Positions 13,267 to 23,291 of a stretch of DNA of 64,000 nucleotides are shown here, piece by piece. The position numbers were made by a program, and so were the translations under genes. The stretch is from positions 57,733,518-57,797,517 of the forward strand of contig CM055869.1 in assembly GCA_029582165.1 (NCBI GenBank), written 5' to 3'. The DNA is from Portulaca oleracea (lineage: Eukaryota; Streptophyta; Magnoliopsida; Caryophyllales; Portulacaceae). Under the pieces are notes generated by a model. It was not told where the DNA came from. It searched no databases and saw nothing but the letters and a program-made list of their open reading frames with translations. Within the stretch, counting starts at the first letter, position 1, and every line of letters begins with the position of its first letter.

Positions 13267-13278
13267 AAGTCATCTTTC

Positions 13279-14069
13279 CCCCTTCAGTCCATGATCTCAA
13301 CATTGAAAATGTCTCAGTGCTTAGCGATTCAAGTGATGAGGTTGGAGAGAATAACTCGATTGATGATGTTGCGAATGAAGAAGGTCTCCAGGACAACAAT
13401 GGCGATCTGAACAACTCAGCTATGTCAAACAGGATGCAATCAGGTCTGAAGGAACGTGAACAATCTCAATGCCATGACAGTCAATCAGTCGCCAATTCCA
13501 GTGAATTGATGAAGCAGTTGGGCAGGCAAGAGGATTTAGTAGAGTTGGAAAAATTAAATGAGCCGTCTTTTGTATCCGTGCCCGTGGTTAATGACCAGCA
13601 GCTAGTTATTGCTTCAGCTGCTTTCGGAAATAACTCTACATTAGGGCTTGAAAAATCAGTGGAAGTAGTTGATAACTTTGAGGATCGCAACGACTCTTTG
13701 ATTGCAGCATCTCAACTACCCAATCAACTCTTCATTGAGCCTGCCAATGTTCTTGAAGAAAATATGCGTGATGATTCCAACATCATCTCACCTGGTGTTG
13801 CTAATCAAACTGATGGCATCAGTGATGCTCAGTCATTGTCCTCTGGAGATGAATCAGTTTTAAATGCAAGAAATTATATTGCTCAAAAGACAATCGAGTT
13901 TGGAGAAAAAACGGGGTTCATGAAAGCCAGAAAAGGCTTTATCCCCAGAAAAATAGGTGGTGTCAAGCTTACTCCAAGGAGCAGGAAGAAGATCAAGGAA
14001 AGTCAGAGGAGAAAGAAGTCTCAGCAAATGCTTCAGTCTTCGTCAACTGAAGGGAGTCTACCTTTCTAA
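13279..14069 (+). pseudogene. 5'-truncated ORF of unknown function inside the retroposed insertion
   Basis: The frame is open from the insertion boundary and no ATG near the 5' edge starts it. The nominal start near 13,317 is a GTG. About 260 codons are readable and end in TAA at 14,067-14,069. The first two thirds are acidic and Ser/Asn/Glu-rich with no recognisable domain. The last 60 residues are strongly basic (GFIPRKIGG, LTPRSRKKIKESQRRKK), resembling a nuclear or RNA-binding tail. There are no introns, in keeping with retroposition. I do not recognise the family. A retrocopy of the 3' half of a spliced cellular mRNA and the C-terminal part of a LINE-encoded protein are both possible. 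Confidence 0.5.
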
Positions 14070-15157
14070 CGACGTTTGGAGCATAGAATGTGTGGTGCAG
14101 TAGGACTAAAATAAAGGATTTGCATTAAATCCCTAAATATTCAGGTATGATTTGTCATCATGGGATTTGTAGGAATTTCTGTTCTTTGGTTGAGTCTTTT
14201 AGTTCCTGAAGCGAATTTGCTTGGTTTGCTTTTCAAAGTTGGTGGTCTGATCTCAACTGGTTTCAATGATGTATTGGTGGTGGGTGCTAGTTGGGTTTTC
14301 TGCCTGACATGCTGTTGGTCTTTGTGTGTGCCCTCATTGGGCTGGTTTACAGCTACAATCATCAAGCATGTCTTTGAAAGTTGTGTTGGGCTGGGTTTTT
14401 AAATGTTGTCCCTGAAGGCAGTGTGACAACATCAGAGTTTTCTGATTGTTCTTGGTTCAGATTGAGGTCTTTACAATGCTAACCGGTGTTGTGGGTTGGC
14501 AGTGTTGGTATTCTCTGGTTGGGTGTGCGACTTTGATGGAGTTTCTTTCAGTTGATTTTCAATCTGAGATTGGTATCTTTGAGTGGTTCTAAGGTGAGTC
14601 GATGAGATGCATTTTGGTCTGGTGTTTGTGGCTGCGAATTTTGCTTTATGAGGAGCGCAAAATATGCTCTCAAAGTGCAATGCCTGACATCTACATTATC
14701 TGATGAAATAAATATGTTTGGTATGCTAGCATGGTTGGAGAGAATTGTGGACAATGTCTATTGTCATGAGCCTTTTCATCTGGTGACATTTTCAGTTTGG
14801 TACTGATTTACGCATTGCAAATTTCACAGTGTAGTTGTTCTTCTTGGGGATGCAAACATGATTCAAGCTGTAGTGAGGTCTTATGTTTTGAAATCTGGAC
14901 AATTAAAGGCTTGTGGTGAGTCTGATGCAAACTAGGTGGGAGTAGTGTGCTTATTTTGTGAATGTTTAGGGTCTCAACTTGCTCTGCTGTGATGTGATGA
15001 CAATATTGTTCTTTATGTAATCTTTGGGAAGTTTTGGTTTGCTCATTAGCAAGGTTGGATTTGTTTGGTTCTGAGTTGTATGTTCTGTTGAGTGTTCCCT
15101 TGCACTTCATTGTGCTTTAATATAAGGGCTTTTTTGGCCGCCACTTATAAAAAAAAA
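13279..15157 (+). mobile_element. Retroposed insertion with poly-A tail and 12-bp TSD
   Basis: The direct repeat AAGTCATCTTTC occurs at 13,267-13,278 and again at 15,158-15,169. The right copy follows directly on an A-tract of about 11 bases. This is the signature of target-primed reverse transcription by an L1-type LINE machinery. The inserted 1.9 kb starts inside an open reading frame (5' truncation). It ends with a T/G-rich, cytosine-poor 3' untranslated stretch of about 1.1 kb. Either it is a 5'-truncated LINE or a retrocopy of a cellular mRNA. No reverse transcriptase motifs are visible, and the encoded protein was not recognised. Confidence 0.75.
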
Positions 15158-15169
15158 AAGTCATCTTTC

Positions 15170-16229
15170 ACAAGAAATTGCGCGCAAACACTTTCAAATT
15201 CTTATACTTTTAATTAATTGAGAAATCATGCAATTATGAACTCAAAAGGCATATAATAGTTAATAATCAACTAACCTTTCATATTACATTTATTTACTAT
15301 TGAAAAAGATTAGTTACAACTTATTACAACATATTATACTCTCAGTGTATTGATTTCAAGCCCTTAAAGTCAATGTGTTTGCGTATAAATCTTACGACTC
15401 CCACACACACATATTACACTTATAATTAGCCAAATTAATCTTGTTCAAAACATAAATCAACCTCTGAGCATAGAAACACATATTCACTTATATGCAGCTA
15501 TTTCAGGCCATAAAAAAATAAACTCTTTACATATAATATACGAACGAAACCACACTATCAAAACAATCAATAATCCTTCGTATTTTCGACACTAACCCAA
15601 GAATTCAATAACATAATTGACCCTAAACTCCCTCCTCACGTACACTGCCCCAAATGAACCCCTGATGCTCAATAGTTCAACTCAAAGTCCACCAACTTCC
15701 AACTTGGTTCACAATTTGATTCAACCATTCTAATACACATAACACTCTCATGAATAAATTGTAATATCTAAATATGCTAAATTAGCTTGAAAATTAATAT
15801 TTATTAAGAGGAACAAAATTACTCACTTTAATTCAATCGATTGAGAACCTAGGACTTTTAAGTTGGGTTTGAATCAGGTAGCTAGCCAAAGAAATCTCTC
15901 AAATGACATCCATCCGCGAGAACCACTCAGAGTGGTGTTTCCCTCTCACATTCTCACCGTGACTCTATGCTTACTCCCGGGCTCCCTTTCCCTCCTAATC
16001 GCGTGTGTTCAGTTTTAGGATTGAGCAAGATTAAGCGGTACTCTTTTTTTTTTTTTTTTTATCCTGATCCACCGACCCCCAAACAAAAGAAAAGTAACTT
16101 TTTAAAAAATGACTTATCCTTTTTTGCCTACTATCCTCTAGCGTGAAATTTTATCCAAGTTAATCTTTCCTTTTTTTCCAAACAAATAAGTAAACATGAA
16201 TAAAGTCACATAAATATATCCATTAAATA
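15170..16229. other. Intergenic stretch up to the copia target site
   Basis: No gene seen. It contains a poly-T tract near 16,044-16,061 and AT-rich DNA. It ends at the left target duplication AAATA (16,225-16,229) of the copia element. Confidence 0.6.
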
Positions 16230-16466
16230 TATTAGGTATAATGAGGTAAAGGACATTAGGAATAATGGGATAAAGGACATTTAGTGTTTTCTTGTTTTGT
16301 TTTGTTTTTCTTCTTTAGGTTTTCAGCTGTATAAATACTCTCTTCTTCCTCTTCTTCCATATGGGGATTGAAGTGGTATCCATCATTCACAATAATATTA
16401 GGGTCCTCGTTTTCCAATCCCTATCTTCATCAATTGTTTCAATCAATTTATTCATCAATCTTCACA
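16230..16466 (+). repeat. Copia 5' LTR
   Basis: It starts TATTAGGTATAATGAGG and ends CAATCTTCACA, so the termini are TA...CA instead of the usual TG...CA; the 3' LTR has the same ends. A TATA-like motif (GTATAAATA near 16,330) lies in the middle and is the likely promoter. The TSD AAATA is immediately to the left. Confidence 0.9.
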
Positions 16467-16472
16467 TGGTAT

Positions 16473-16806
16473 TGATTAGACTCATTTTTGAGCCTTATTT
16501 ATACCTCCATGCTTGGTCTTTCAGCTCGTTTTTCACAATAATAATGCCACTTATATTATGTTTTTCTCCTGTTTTGTAGGCCCCGAGTGTGAGACCCAAA
16601 AGACTCGGGAAAAGAGCGAGATCCTTAGAGCGAGAGGCTGGCCCGGGACTCAAAGTTAGATGCCGAGATCATGGAAGAAGTCGGGAGCCGAGAGGAGTCA
16701 AAGAGGCCGAGACATCAAAGAAAACAGGGGGCACGATCGTGCATCATACCGGCACGATCGTGCAGTCCCCTTGATTTGAAGAGGCTCCAACCCCAAATTC
16801 CGCGCG
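16473..16806 (+). repeat. Gypsy 5' LTR, truncated at its 3' end
   Basis: It matches the first ~333 bp of the 1,554-bp 3' LTR. The match stops at CCAAATTCCGCG, within a few bases of the primer-binding site. The TATA-like box and everything downstream (about 1.2 kb) are missing, so this LTR should not be able to start a full-length transcript. The first ~260 bp differ from the 3' LTR at about one position, whereas the following palindrome-bearing segment differs at many. Confidence 0.85.
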
Positions 16807-16807
16807 A

Positions 16808-16825
16808 TGGCGCCGTTGCCGGGGA
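16808..16825 (+). other. Gypsy primer-binding site (tRNA-Asp)
   Basis: TGGCGCCGTTGCCGGGGA is complementary to the 3' end of plant tRNA-Asp, the primer typical of Athila elements. It directly follows the truncated LTR. Confidence 0.85.
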
Positions 16826-16945
16826 GCTAGCGCTTCAAGTTTTTTCGTTTAGTCTAAGAGTTTAGTTTAAACTACCTTGCGTGTTGTGTTGTTGTGCGTC
16901 GTAGAGTCCTAGGGCGGACTTACGGTTTTTGCTTGAGTTCTGTGC

Positions 16946-18880
16946 ATGTCCAGGAGATCCTGGCGAGTTCAAAATCAACCTCCTCCCACTCCGATAAATC
17001 CGGAGATCGAAGCGGCCGCACGTCACGCAAACGCCGCAACCCGAAGGCGTCGTCGCCAACGGCAACAACCGCAACCTCAACAAATGGCGGAACCACTACC
17101 ACCACCCCGTACCCTCCTCTCCTACACCGCTCCTACACCGGGTACGGGAGGGTCCGCTATTCTTCTTCCCGACCTCGCCGATGGGGTTGTTTTCGACTTC
17201 AAGCCCGGTTTCTTACACCTCATTGAACAAAATCAATACCGAGGCTCGGACATGGAAAACCCCATCAAACATGTGAATCAATTTCTCCAAAGGGTCGGCA
17301 TGGTGCGTATGCCCGGTGTTAGTGATGAATATCTAAGGCTCAAGTACTTCCCATTCTCCCTTGCGGAACGAGCCAAGAGTTGGTTGGACAATTGTGCTCC
17401 GAACACTTATGATACATGGGATGCATTGTGTAACGACTTTCTCAATCGGTTCTACCCCCAAGCGGAGGCGCAACGGATTCGATCGGAGATTATTGGGTTC
17501 AAGCAACGATCGGGCGAGTCATTATTTGAGGCATGGGAATGGTTCAAGAGCTTGCAAAGGGAGTGTCCACATCATAATTTCAATCCATCGTTAATCCTTA
17601 ATACCTTCTACCAAGGCCTTAACGGTTCGGTCAAGCAAGCAATAGATAGTGCCTCGGGTGGCCTATTTTTGGGAAAAACTCCGGATCAAGCCGACACTTT
17701 TCTTCAACAAATGGCTCAAACCTCATGTCATTGGGGAGGTGGGCGAGATCCAGGAGATCGATTGACTTCCGGTGAAGACGGCAATATAAACTTCCTCATC
17801 AAGACCGTCCAACAATTGGCACAAGATGTGGCCGAGATCAAAACGACTCAACAAATCAAGGCGGTGAGTGAAGTTCAACTGCCTCCTCACCATCATCCTC
17901 GGTGTCACAATCAATGTGAGGTTTGCCTTGGGCCACATGCTACCTTTGAGTGTTCTCCGGAGTTTATTGCGAATGAGCAAGCCAATGCCTTGTACCACCA
18001 AAATTTGTCTTGGCGAACCGAGAACCCTACTCGCCCTCAAGGAAACCCCGCATATGTAGCCCCTAGAGGCTTCGCTCCCCAAGGACAAGGTCGCCCTCGC
18101 CAAGCCCGCCCATCCTACCAACACCCCGCTCCACAACCCGTCCACCAAGCTCCTCCAGGCTACCAACAACCCATCTCATATCCCCAACAACCCATCTCAT
18201 ACCCCCAACCATCTCAACCCTCCACCCAAGACCAAACCTTTGAGTTGCTAAAAACTCTAGTGCAAGGCCAGCAAACCGATAGGGCACACACCGAAGCTCG
18301 CTTTAAAGCCTATGAGACTCAATTGGCTCAGTTGGCTCAGCAACTCAACCTCCAAAGCCGTGCACCGGAGCGTCTCCCTAGCCAACCTCAACAAAATCCC
18401 AAGGGACACCTCAACGCCATAACTTTGAGAAGCGGAAAGGAGTTGGAGGGCCCTAAAGGTGGAGTGCCGCAAGAAGAAGTGAGGGATGAAGTGGAAGTTG
18501 AGGATATCACTCATGAAGAGGAGGGAGTTGGAGTGCAAGGACAAGAGGGTTGTGATGAAGGAGTTGAAGAGCCCAGTGATGTAAGAGGAACGAAAAGGAA
18601 AGAGGCGGTGACTGAGAAGGAGCAAGAGCCAATTCTTCAACAAAAGAGGCCTTTTCAACCGCCCATACCGTTTCCCCAACGGTTTGCCAAGCAAAAGGAG
18701 GATGCCAAGTTCTCCAAATTTCTGGAAATCCTCAAGAAACTACATGTCACTATCCCTTTTCTAGAGGCTATCTCTGACATGCCTTCCTACACCAAGTTCT
18801 TGAAGGATCTTCTATCGAACAAAAGGAAGGTGATGGAGCATGCGACGGTCTCATTGACCGAGGAGTGCAGCGGTGATTGA
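16946..18880 (+). CDS. Gypsy (Athila-like) gag, 644 residues
   Basis: The structural capsid/nucleocapsid protein of the retrotransposon, starting at the ATG at 16,946. The N-terminus is Pro/Gln/Arg-rich. Residues ~95-260 hold the retrotransposon gag domain (LRLKYFPFSL, AKSWLDN, ESLFEAWEWFK, the Athila pattern LNGSVKQAIDSASGG). A zinc-knuckle-like C-x2-C-x3-H-x4-C lies at about residues 322-335. A Pro/Gln-rich low-complexity tract covers ~370-430 and an acidic Glu-rich tract ~500-560. The frame ends in TGA at 18,878-18,880. The pol frame runs on in a different phase with an 8-bp overlap. Athila relatives usually carry gag and pol as one frame, so this break may be a mutation and not a programmed shift. 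Confidence 0.9.
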   Translation: MSRRSWRVQNQPPPTPINPEIEAAARHANAATRRRRRQRQQPQPQQMAEPLPPPRTLLSYTAPTPGTGGSAILLPDLADGVVFDFKPGFLHLIEQNQYRGSDMENPIKHVNQFLQRVGMVRMPGVSDEYLRLKYFPFSLAERAKSWLDNCAPNTYDTWDALCNDFLNRFYPQAEAQRIRSEIIGFKQRSGESLFEAWEWFKSLQRECPHHNFNPSLILNTFYQGLNGSVKQAIDSASGGLFLGKTPDQADTFLQQMAQTSCHWGGGRDPGDRLTSGEDGNINFLIKTVQQLAQDVAEIKTTQQIKAVSEVQLPPHHHPRCHNQCEVCLGPHATFECSPEFIANEQANALYHQNLSWRTENPTRPQGNPAYVAPRGFAPQGQGRPRQARPSYQHPAPQPVHQAPPGYQQPISYPQQPISYPQPSQPSTQDQTFELLKTLVQGQQTDRAHTEARFKAYETQLAQLAQQLNLQSRAPERLPSQPQQNPKGHLNAITLRSGKELEGPKGGVPQEEVRDEVEVEDITHEEEGVGVQGQEGCDEGVEEPSDVRGTKRKEAVTEKEQEPILQQKRPFQPPIPFPQRFAKQKEDAKFSKFLEILKKLHVTIPFLEAISDMPSYTKFLKDLLSNKRKVMEHATVSLTEECSGD

Positions 18881-21800
18881 AAACAAGCTACCTCCCAAGC
18901 TTTCCGACCCCGGAAGCTTCTCAATTCCATGTTCTGTCGGAGATATGGCCATTAGTAAGGCCCTTTGTGATTTGGGGGCAAGTGTAAGCGTTATGCCTTA
19001 CTCGATCTGCAAGAAGCTACACATGGGGGAGTTGAAGCCCACAACGATATCTTTGCAAATGGCCGATCGATCGATTCGCCGGCCCTTGGGAATCCTCGAG
19101 GACGTGCCGCTCCAAGTCGGCAAGTTCTATATACCGTGCGACTTTGTGGTTTTGGAGATGGCCGAGGACGCCCAAATCCCAATCATTTTGGGGCGTCCCT
19201 TCCTCGCGACAGCGGGAGCTATGATCGATGTGAAGAATGGGAAATTATCTCTTCACATCGGCGACGAGAAGATCGAGTTCAACTTACAAAGCTCCGTTGC
19301 TACCCCATCGATCAATGAATCATGCTATCAAGTCGATATCATCGATGAAGTCGTTGAGGAAACCCTCGGTCCTCATTGGGCTTTCGAGGACCCATTGGAA
19401 GAAGCCTTGTTAGAAGCATTTGAGCCGGAATCACTGGAAGGGGATGTGGCATCCTATGTGGCTATTTTTAATGGAGAATTGAATTTTGAGGAACCTTGCG
19501 TGATGGAAGCTTTTACCTCCGGGATCTTTGAACGGGAGGCGGCATGGTATACTACCCTCCTCAACAATGCACCGACAAACAATGATCCTTTCATTGAGTT
19601 TGAGGAGATTTCAAGTGTGGAAACACGGCCGCAAAAGGACAAACAATTGCCGACTCCGGAGCTAAAACCTCTTCCCCCAAGTTTAAGGTATGCTTTCTTA
19701 GGACCTAATGAAACCTATCCAGTCATAGTCAATGCAAATCTTGATGGCACTCTTCTTGAAAAGTTGTTAACCGTTCTTCGAAAATACAAAGGGGCCATCG
19801 GGTATTCGATTGATGATTTGACCGGATTGAGTCCCTTTATTTGCATGCATGAAATTGACCTCGACCTAGATGCAAAGCCCTCTAGGCAACCCCAAAGGAG
19901 GCTTAATCCAAATATGCAAGAGGTAGTAAAGAAAGAGGTCCTTAAGCTTCTTGAGGCGGGTATAATCTATCCCATAGCTAATAGTGAGTGGGTTAGTCCT
20001 GTCCAAGTGGTACCAAAGAAGGGGGGAATGACGGTAGTGATGAACGATAAGAATGAGTTGGTGTCTACAAGAACCGTGACGGGGTGGAGAATGTGTATAG
20101 ACTATAGAAACCTTAACAAAGCCACCCGAAAAGATCACTTCCCGTTGCCCTTTATGGATCAAATGTTGGAAAGATTAGCCGGTCATGCTTTTTATTGTTA
20201 CTTAGATGGTTTTTCCGGGTTCTTTCAAATACCCATCCACCCTAATGACCAGGACAAAACCACATTCACATGCCCTTACGGTACCTTCGCCTATCGAAGG
20301 ATGCCGTTTGGGTTGTGTAATGCCCCGGGTACGTTCCAACGATGCATGATGGCTGTTTTTTCCGATTTGATTGAGAAAGTTATGGAGGTTTTCATGGATG
20401 ACTTCTCGGTATACGGTAACACCTTTGAAACGTGTTTGCAAAACCTTGAAACGGTGTTATCGAGATGCCTTGAAGTCAATCTTGTTCTGAACTGGGAAAA
20501 GTGTCACTTCATGGTCCCGGAAGGGGTGGTTCTAGGCCATGTTGTGTCACAACGGGGTATCGAGGTTGACCGGGCGAAAGTGGAGGTCATTGAGAAGCTA
20601 GCACCCCCGACCACCGTCAAGGGGGTGAGGAGTTTCCTTGGTCATGCCGGCTTTTACCGCCGGTTTATCAAGGATTTTTCCAAAGTAGTAAGGCCTCTCA
20701 CTCAACTCCTGGCCAACGATACCCCTTTCATCTTTTCTGACGATTGTGTTGAAGCTTTTGCTAGGTTAAAGCAAGCCCTGATCAGTGCGCCGATCTTACA
20801 ACCACCAGACTGGCTCTTACCCTTTGAAGTGATATGCGATGCGAGCGATCTCGCCATTGGGGCCGTCCTGGGACAGCGGAAAGATAACAAACCGTACGCG
20901 ATACACTATGCAAGCCGCACCCTCGACGACGCCCAAAGGAACTACACGACTACCGAGAAGGAGTTGCTCGCAGTTGTTTTCGCCATCGAGAAATTCCGGG
21001 CCTACTTATTGTGCTCGAAGGTGGTTATCTTCACCGACCATGCGGCTCTTCGATACCTCCTTGCGAAGAAAGATGCGAAGCCCCGACTCATAAGATGGAT
21101 ACTTCTCCTTCAGGAGTTTGACATTGAGATCAAAGACAAGGCCGGGGCGCAAAACGTGGTCGCCGATCACCTTTCTCGGATCGTGGTAGAGCGTGATGAT
21201 ACACCCATTGATGACACCTTCCCCGATGAGCACCTTTATGCCGCAAGCGCCATCAACCTCCCTTGGTATGCCGATATAGTCAATTATTTGGCCGCCGGCT
21301 TGTTGCCCCCGGAACTTAGCTACCATGAGAGGAAGAAGCTAATACACGATGCAAAGTTCTACCATTGGGATGATCCATTCTTATTCAAGTCTTGCAAGGA
21401 CGGTATCTTTAGGAGGTGCGTTCCGGAAGATGAAGTACAGCGTGTCCTAGCCCATTGCCATGAGCTTCCATGCGGAGGCCACACCGGTGCTTCAAAAACC
21501 GCCGCAAAGGTCTTATTAGCGGGCTTCTTTTGGCCCACTCTTTTTCGCGACGCGGATAGACACGTTCGGGCATGTGATCGATGTCAAAGAACCGGCAACC
21601 TCACACGAAGGCAAGAGATGCCTCTCAATTACATCTTGGAAATCGAGGTCTTTGATGTTTGGGGCCTCGACTTCATGGGCCCCTTCCCATCCTCAAAAGG
21701 TAACTTGTACATTCTTGTCGCTGTGGATTATGTATCAAAATGGGTTGAAGCGATTGCTAGCCCTACAAGCGATTCGAGGGTGGTGATGAGGATGTTCAAG

Positions 21801-22550
21801 AAGATCATCTTTCCAAGATTTGGGTGCCGAGTGATCATCACCGACAATGGTTCTCACTTCGTGGAAAAGAAGCTGGGCGCACTTTTGGCAAAGTATGGGG
21901 TGAAGCACAAAAGAGGTCTTGCATACCACCCACAAACAAGTGGGCAAGACGAAATTTCAAACCGGGAAATCAAGTTCATCTTGGAGAAGACCGTTGCAAA
22001 ATCGAGAAAAGATTGGAGTGATAAACTAGATGACGCATTATGGGCCTACCGGACGACATTTAAAACACCAATAGGGACCACTCCCTTCAAGTTGGTGTAT
22101 GGGAAAGCATATCATCTTCCGGTGGAGCTCGAACATAAGGCTTGGTGGGCCTTGAAAGCGTTGAATTTTGATATCAAAGCCTCTGGTGAGAAAAGACTCC
22201 TCCAATTGAATGAACTTGAGGAGATACGGCTTGATGCTTACAACGACTCCAAGATCTTCAAGGAAAGAACAAAGAAATGGCACGACAAAGGCATAGCCAA
22301 GAAAGAACTTTGTGAAGGAGAACTCGTGCTTTTGTTCAACTCAAGGATGCGGCTATTCTCTGGGAAGCTCCGATCAAGATGGTCGGGACCATTCCGGATC
22401 TTCAAAGTGCATCCATTTGGAGTATTTGAACTCGAAGGAAAAGATGGTGATACATTTAAAGTCAACGAATCGCGGCTCAAACTGTACATAGAGGGAACGG
22501 AGCGCCCGGAGAGATACACTTGCACCCTCCAGGACATCAAGGAGAATTGA
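18873..22550 (+). CDS. Gypsy (Athila-like) pol: protease, RT, RNase H, integrase
   Basis: An open frame of about 1,225 codons with no internal stop, in a different phase from gag and without its own ATG at the 5' edge. The aspartic protease motif DLGASVSVMP is at about residue 33, with ILGRPFL downstream. Reverse transcriptase includes the YLDGFSGFFQI block, the MPFGLCNAPGTFQ block and the catalytic FMDD near residue 507. RNase H follows (ICDASDLAIGAVL, FTDHAALRYLL). The integrase zinc finger H-x-H...C-x2-C is near 859-895. The catalytic triad lies in DFMGP (~932), TDNGSHF (~989) and QDEISNRE (~1,030). Order PR-RT-RH-INT defines Ty3/gypsy. The key catalytic motifs are intact, so this is the best preserved gene of the element. 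Confidence 0.92.
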   Translation: MIENKLPPKLSDPGSFSIPCSVGDMAISKALCDLGASVSVMPYSICKKLHMGELKPTTISLQMADRSIRRPLGILEDVPLQVGKFYIPCDFVVLEMAEDAQIPIILGRPFLATAGAMIDVKNGKLSLHIGDEKIEFNLQSSVATPSINESCYQVDIIDEVVEETLGPHWAFEDPLEEALLEAFEPESLEGDVASYVAIFNGELNFEEPCVMEAFTSGIFEREAAWYTTLLNNAPTNNDPFIEFEEISSVETRPQKDKQLPTPELKPLPPSLRYAFLGPNETYPVIVNANLDGTLLEKLLTVLRKYKGAIGYSIDDLTGLSPFICMHEIDLDLDAKPSRQPQRRLNPNMQEVVKKEVLKLLEAGIIYPIANSEWVSPVQVVPKKGGMTVVMNDKNELVSTRTVTGWRMCIDYRNLNKATRKDHFPLPFMDQMLERLAGHAFYCYLDGFSGFFQIPIHPNDQDKTTFTCPYGTFAYRRMPFGLCNAPGTFQRCMMAVFSDLIEKVMEVFMDDFSVYGNTFETCLQNLETVLSRCLEVNLVLNWEKCHFMVPEGVVLGHVVSQRGIEVDRAKVEVIEKLAPPTTVKGVRSFLGHAGFYRRFIKDFSKVVRPLTQLLANDTPFIFSDDCVEAFARLKQALISAPILQPPDWLLPFEVICDASDLAIGAVLGQRKDNKPYAIHYASRTLDDAQRNYTTTEKELLAVVFAIEKFRAYLLCSKVVIFTDHAALRYLLAKKDAKPRLIRWILLLQEFDIEIKDKAGAQNVVADHLSRIVVERDDTPIDDTFPDEHLYAASAINLPWYADIVNYLAAGLLPPELSYHERKKLIHDAKFYHWDDPFLFKSCKDGIFRRCVPEDEVQRVLAHCHELPCGGHTGASKTAAKVLLAGFFWPTLFRDADRHVRACDRCQRTGNLTRRQEMPLNYILEIEVFDVWGLDFMGPFPSSKGNLYILVAVDYVSKWVEAIASPTSDSRVVMRMFKKIIFPRFGCRVIITDNGSHFVEKKLGALLAKYGVKHKRGLAYHPQTSGQDEISNREIKFILEKTVAKSRKDWSDKLDDALWAYRTTFKTPIGTTPFKLVYGKAYHLPVELEHKAWWALKALNFDIKASGEKRLLQLNELEEIRLDAYNDSKIFKERTKKWHDKGIAKKELCEGELVLLFNSRMRLFSGKLRSRWSGPFRIFKVHPFGVFELEGKDGDTFKVNESRLKLYIEGTERPERYTCTLQDIKEN

Positions 22551-22909
22551 AGAGATTGGGGTCGAGCTCAAGACCTTAAAAGAGCGCTTCATGGGAGGCA
22601 ACCCATGTTTGTAATTGAGGTATTAGTTCTAGGAAAAAAAAAGAGGAAAAAAAAATGAAAATGAAAAAAAAAAGGAAAGAGAGTGGAGAGTTAGGAGTGA
22701 AAGGATGTGAGTGAAAAAGAAGAGAGTTGAAAAAAATTGGGAGTTAATTTAAGGAGCTTTTGTGCAAAAGAAGAAGTGAGTTGGTCTTTGGTTTGAGTAA
22801 GTATGTAGAGTTGAGTAATTGGAGTGTTTTGGTCAATTAGTATGAGGGAGTTCTAAAAAAAATTGAGAAGGGTGAGGTTTGAAAGGAGTGCAAGGGAAAT
22901 CTCAGGCAG
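22551..22909 (+). other. Untranslated purine-rich spacer after pol
   Basis: A/G-rich DNA (AAAAAAAAGAGG-type runs) between the pol stop and the internal palindrome array. No supported coding content. Confidence 0.6.
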
Positions 22910-23270
22910 AAGTGCACGATCGTGCTGTTCGTTGGCGCGATCGTGCAGCGGCGTGCGCACAGAAAGCAAGGGAAAAGCGAGGAAAGTGCACGATCGTGCA
23001 ACATTTCCGCGCGATCGTGTCGTTTCTCCAGAAGGTAGGTCACGATCGCGCAGCTTTAGCGCACGATCGTGACGTTTGAGATGCCAGGATTAGAAGAAAA
23101 AAGGGCACGATCGTGAGAAATATCAGCACGATCCTGTAGATTTGGCAGAACCTAGGTCACGATCGTGCCGAATTCCCTCACAATCGCGCCGTTCACGATT
23201 TTTTTTTAGCGCCCAGTTTTCCCCAGAACCGCACGATCGTGCCGATTTTTGGCGCGATCGTGCCGTTTGC
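22910..23270. repeat. Internal array of the GCACGATCGTGC palindrome
   Basis: The 12-bp perfect palindrome GCACGATCGTGC or close variants (GCGCGATCGTGC, TCACGATCGTGC, GCACGATCGTGA, CACGATCGCGC) recurs about every 20-30 bp. Positions include near 22,918, 22,942, 22,987, 23,009, 23,041, 23,061, 23,105, 23,126, 23,158, 23,180, 23,231 and 23,253. The spacers are unrelated to each other, so this is a cluster of one motif and not a simple tandem repeat. The same motif forms another array in the LTR. Possible roles are a dimeric protein-binding site or a CpG-dense methylation target. No transcription factor is assigned. Confidence 0.85.
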
Positions 23271-23291
23271 GATTTCCAGCGACTTCTCGGC

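Noticed and set aside
18873..18880. Programmed frameshift between gypsy gag and pol
   Set aside because: No slippery heptamer is visible at the junction and Athila relatives usually have one gag-pol frame, so a one-off mutation is more likely.
16946..22550. Antisense frames over gag and pol (for example 17,723-18,169)
   Set aside because: Shadows of the sense coding frames with no domain of their own.
22910..23270. CRISPR-like array of short repeats
   Set aside because: The repeats are 12-bp palindromes with uneven spacing inside a plant retrotransposon, with no cas genes or leader.
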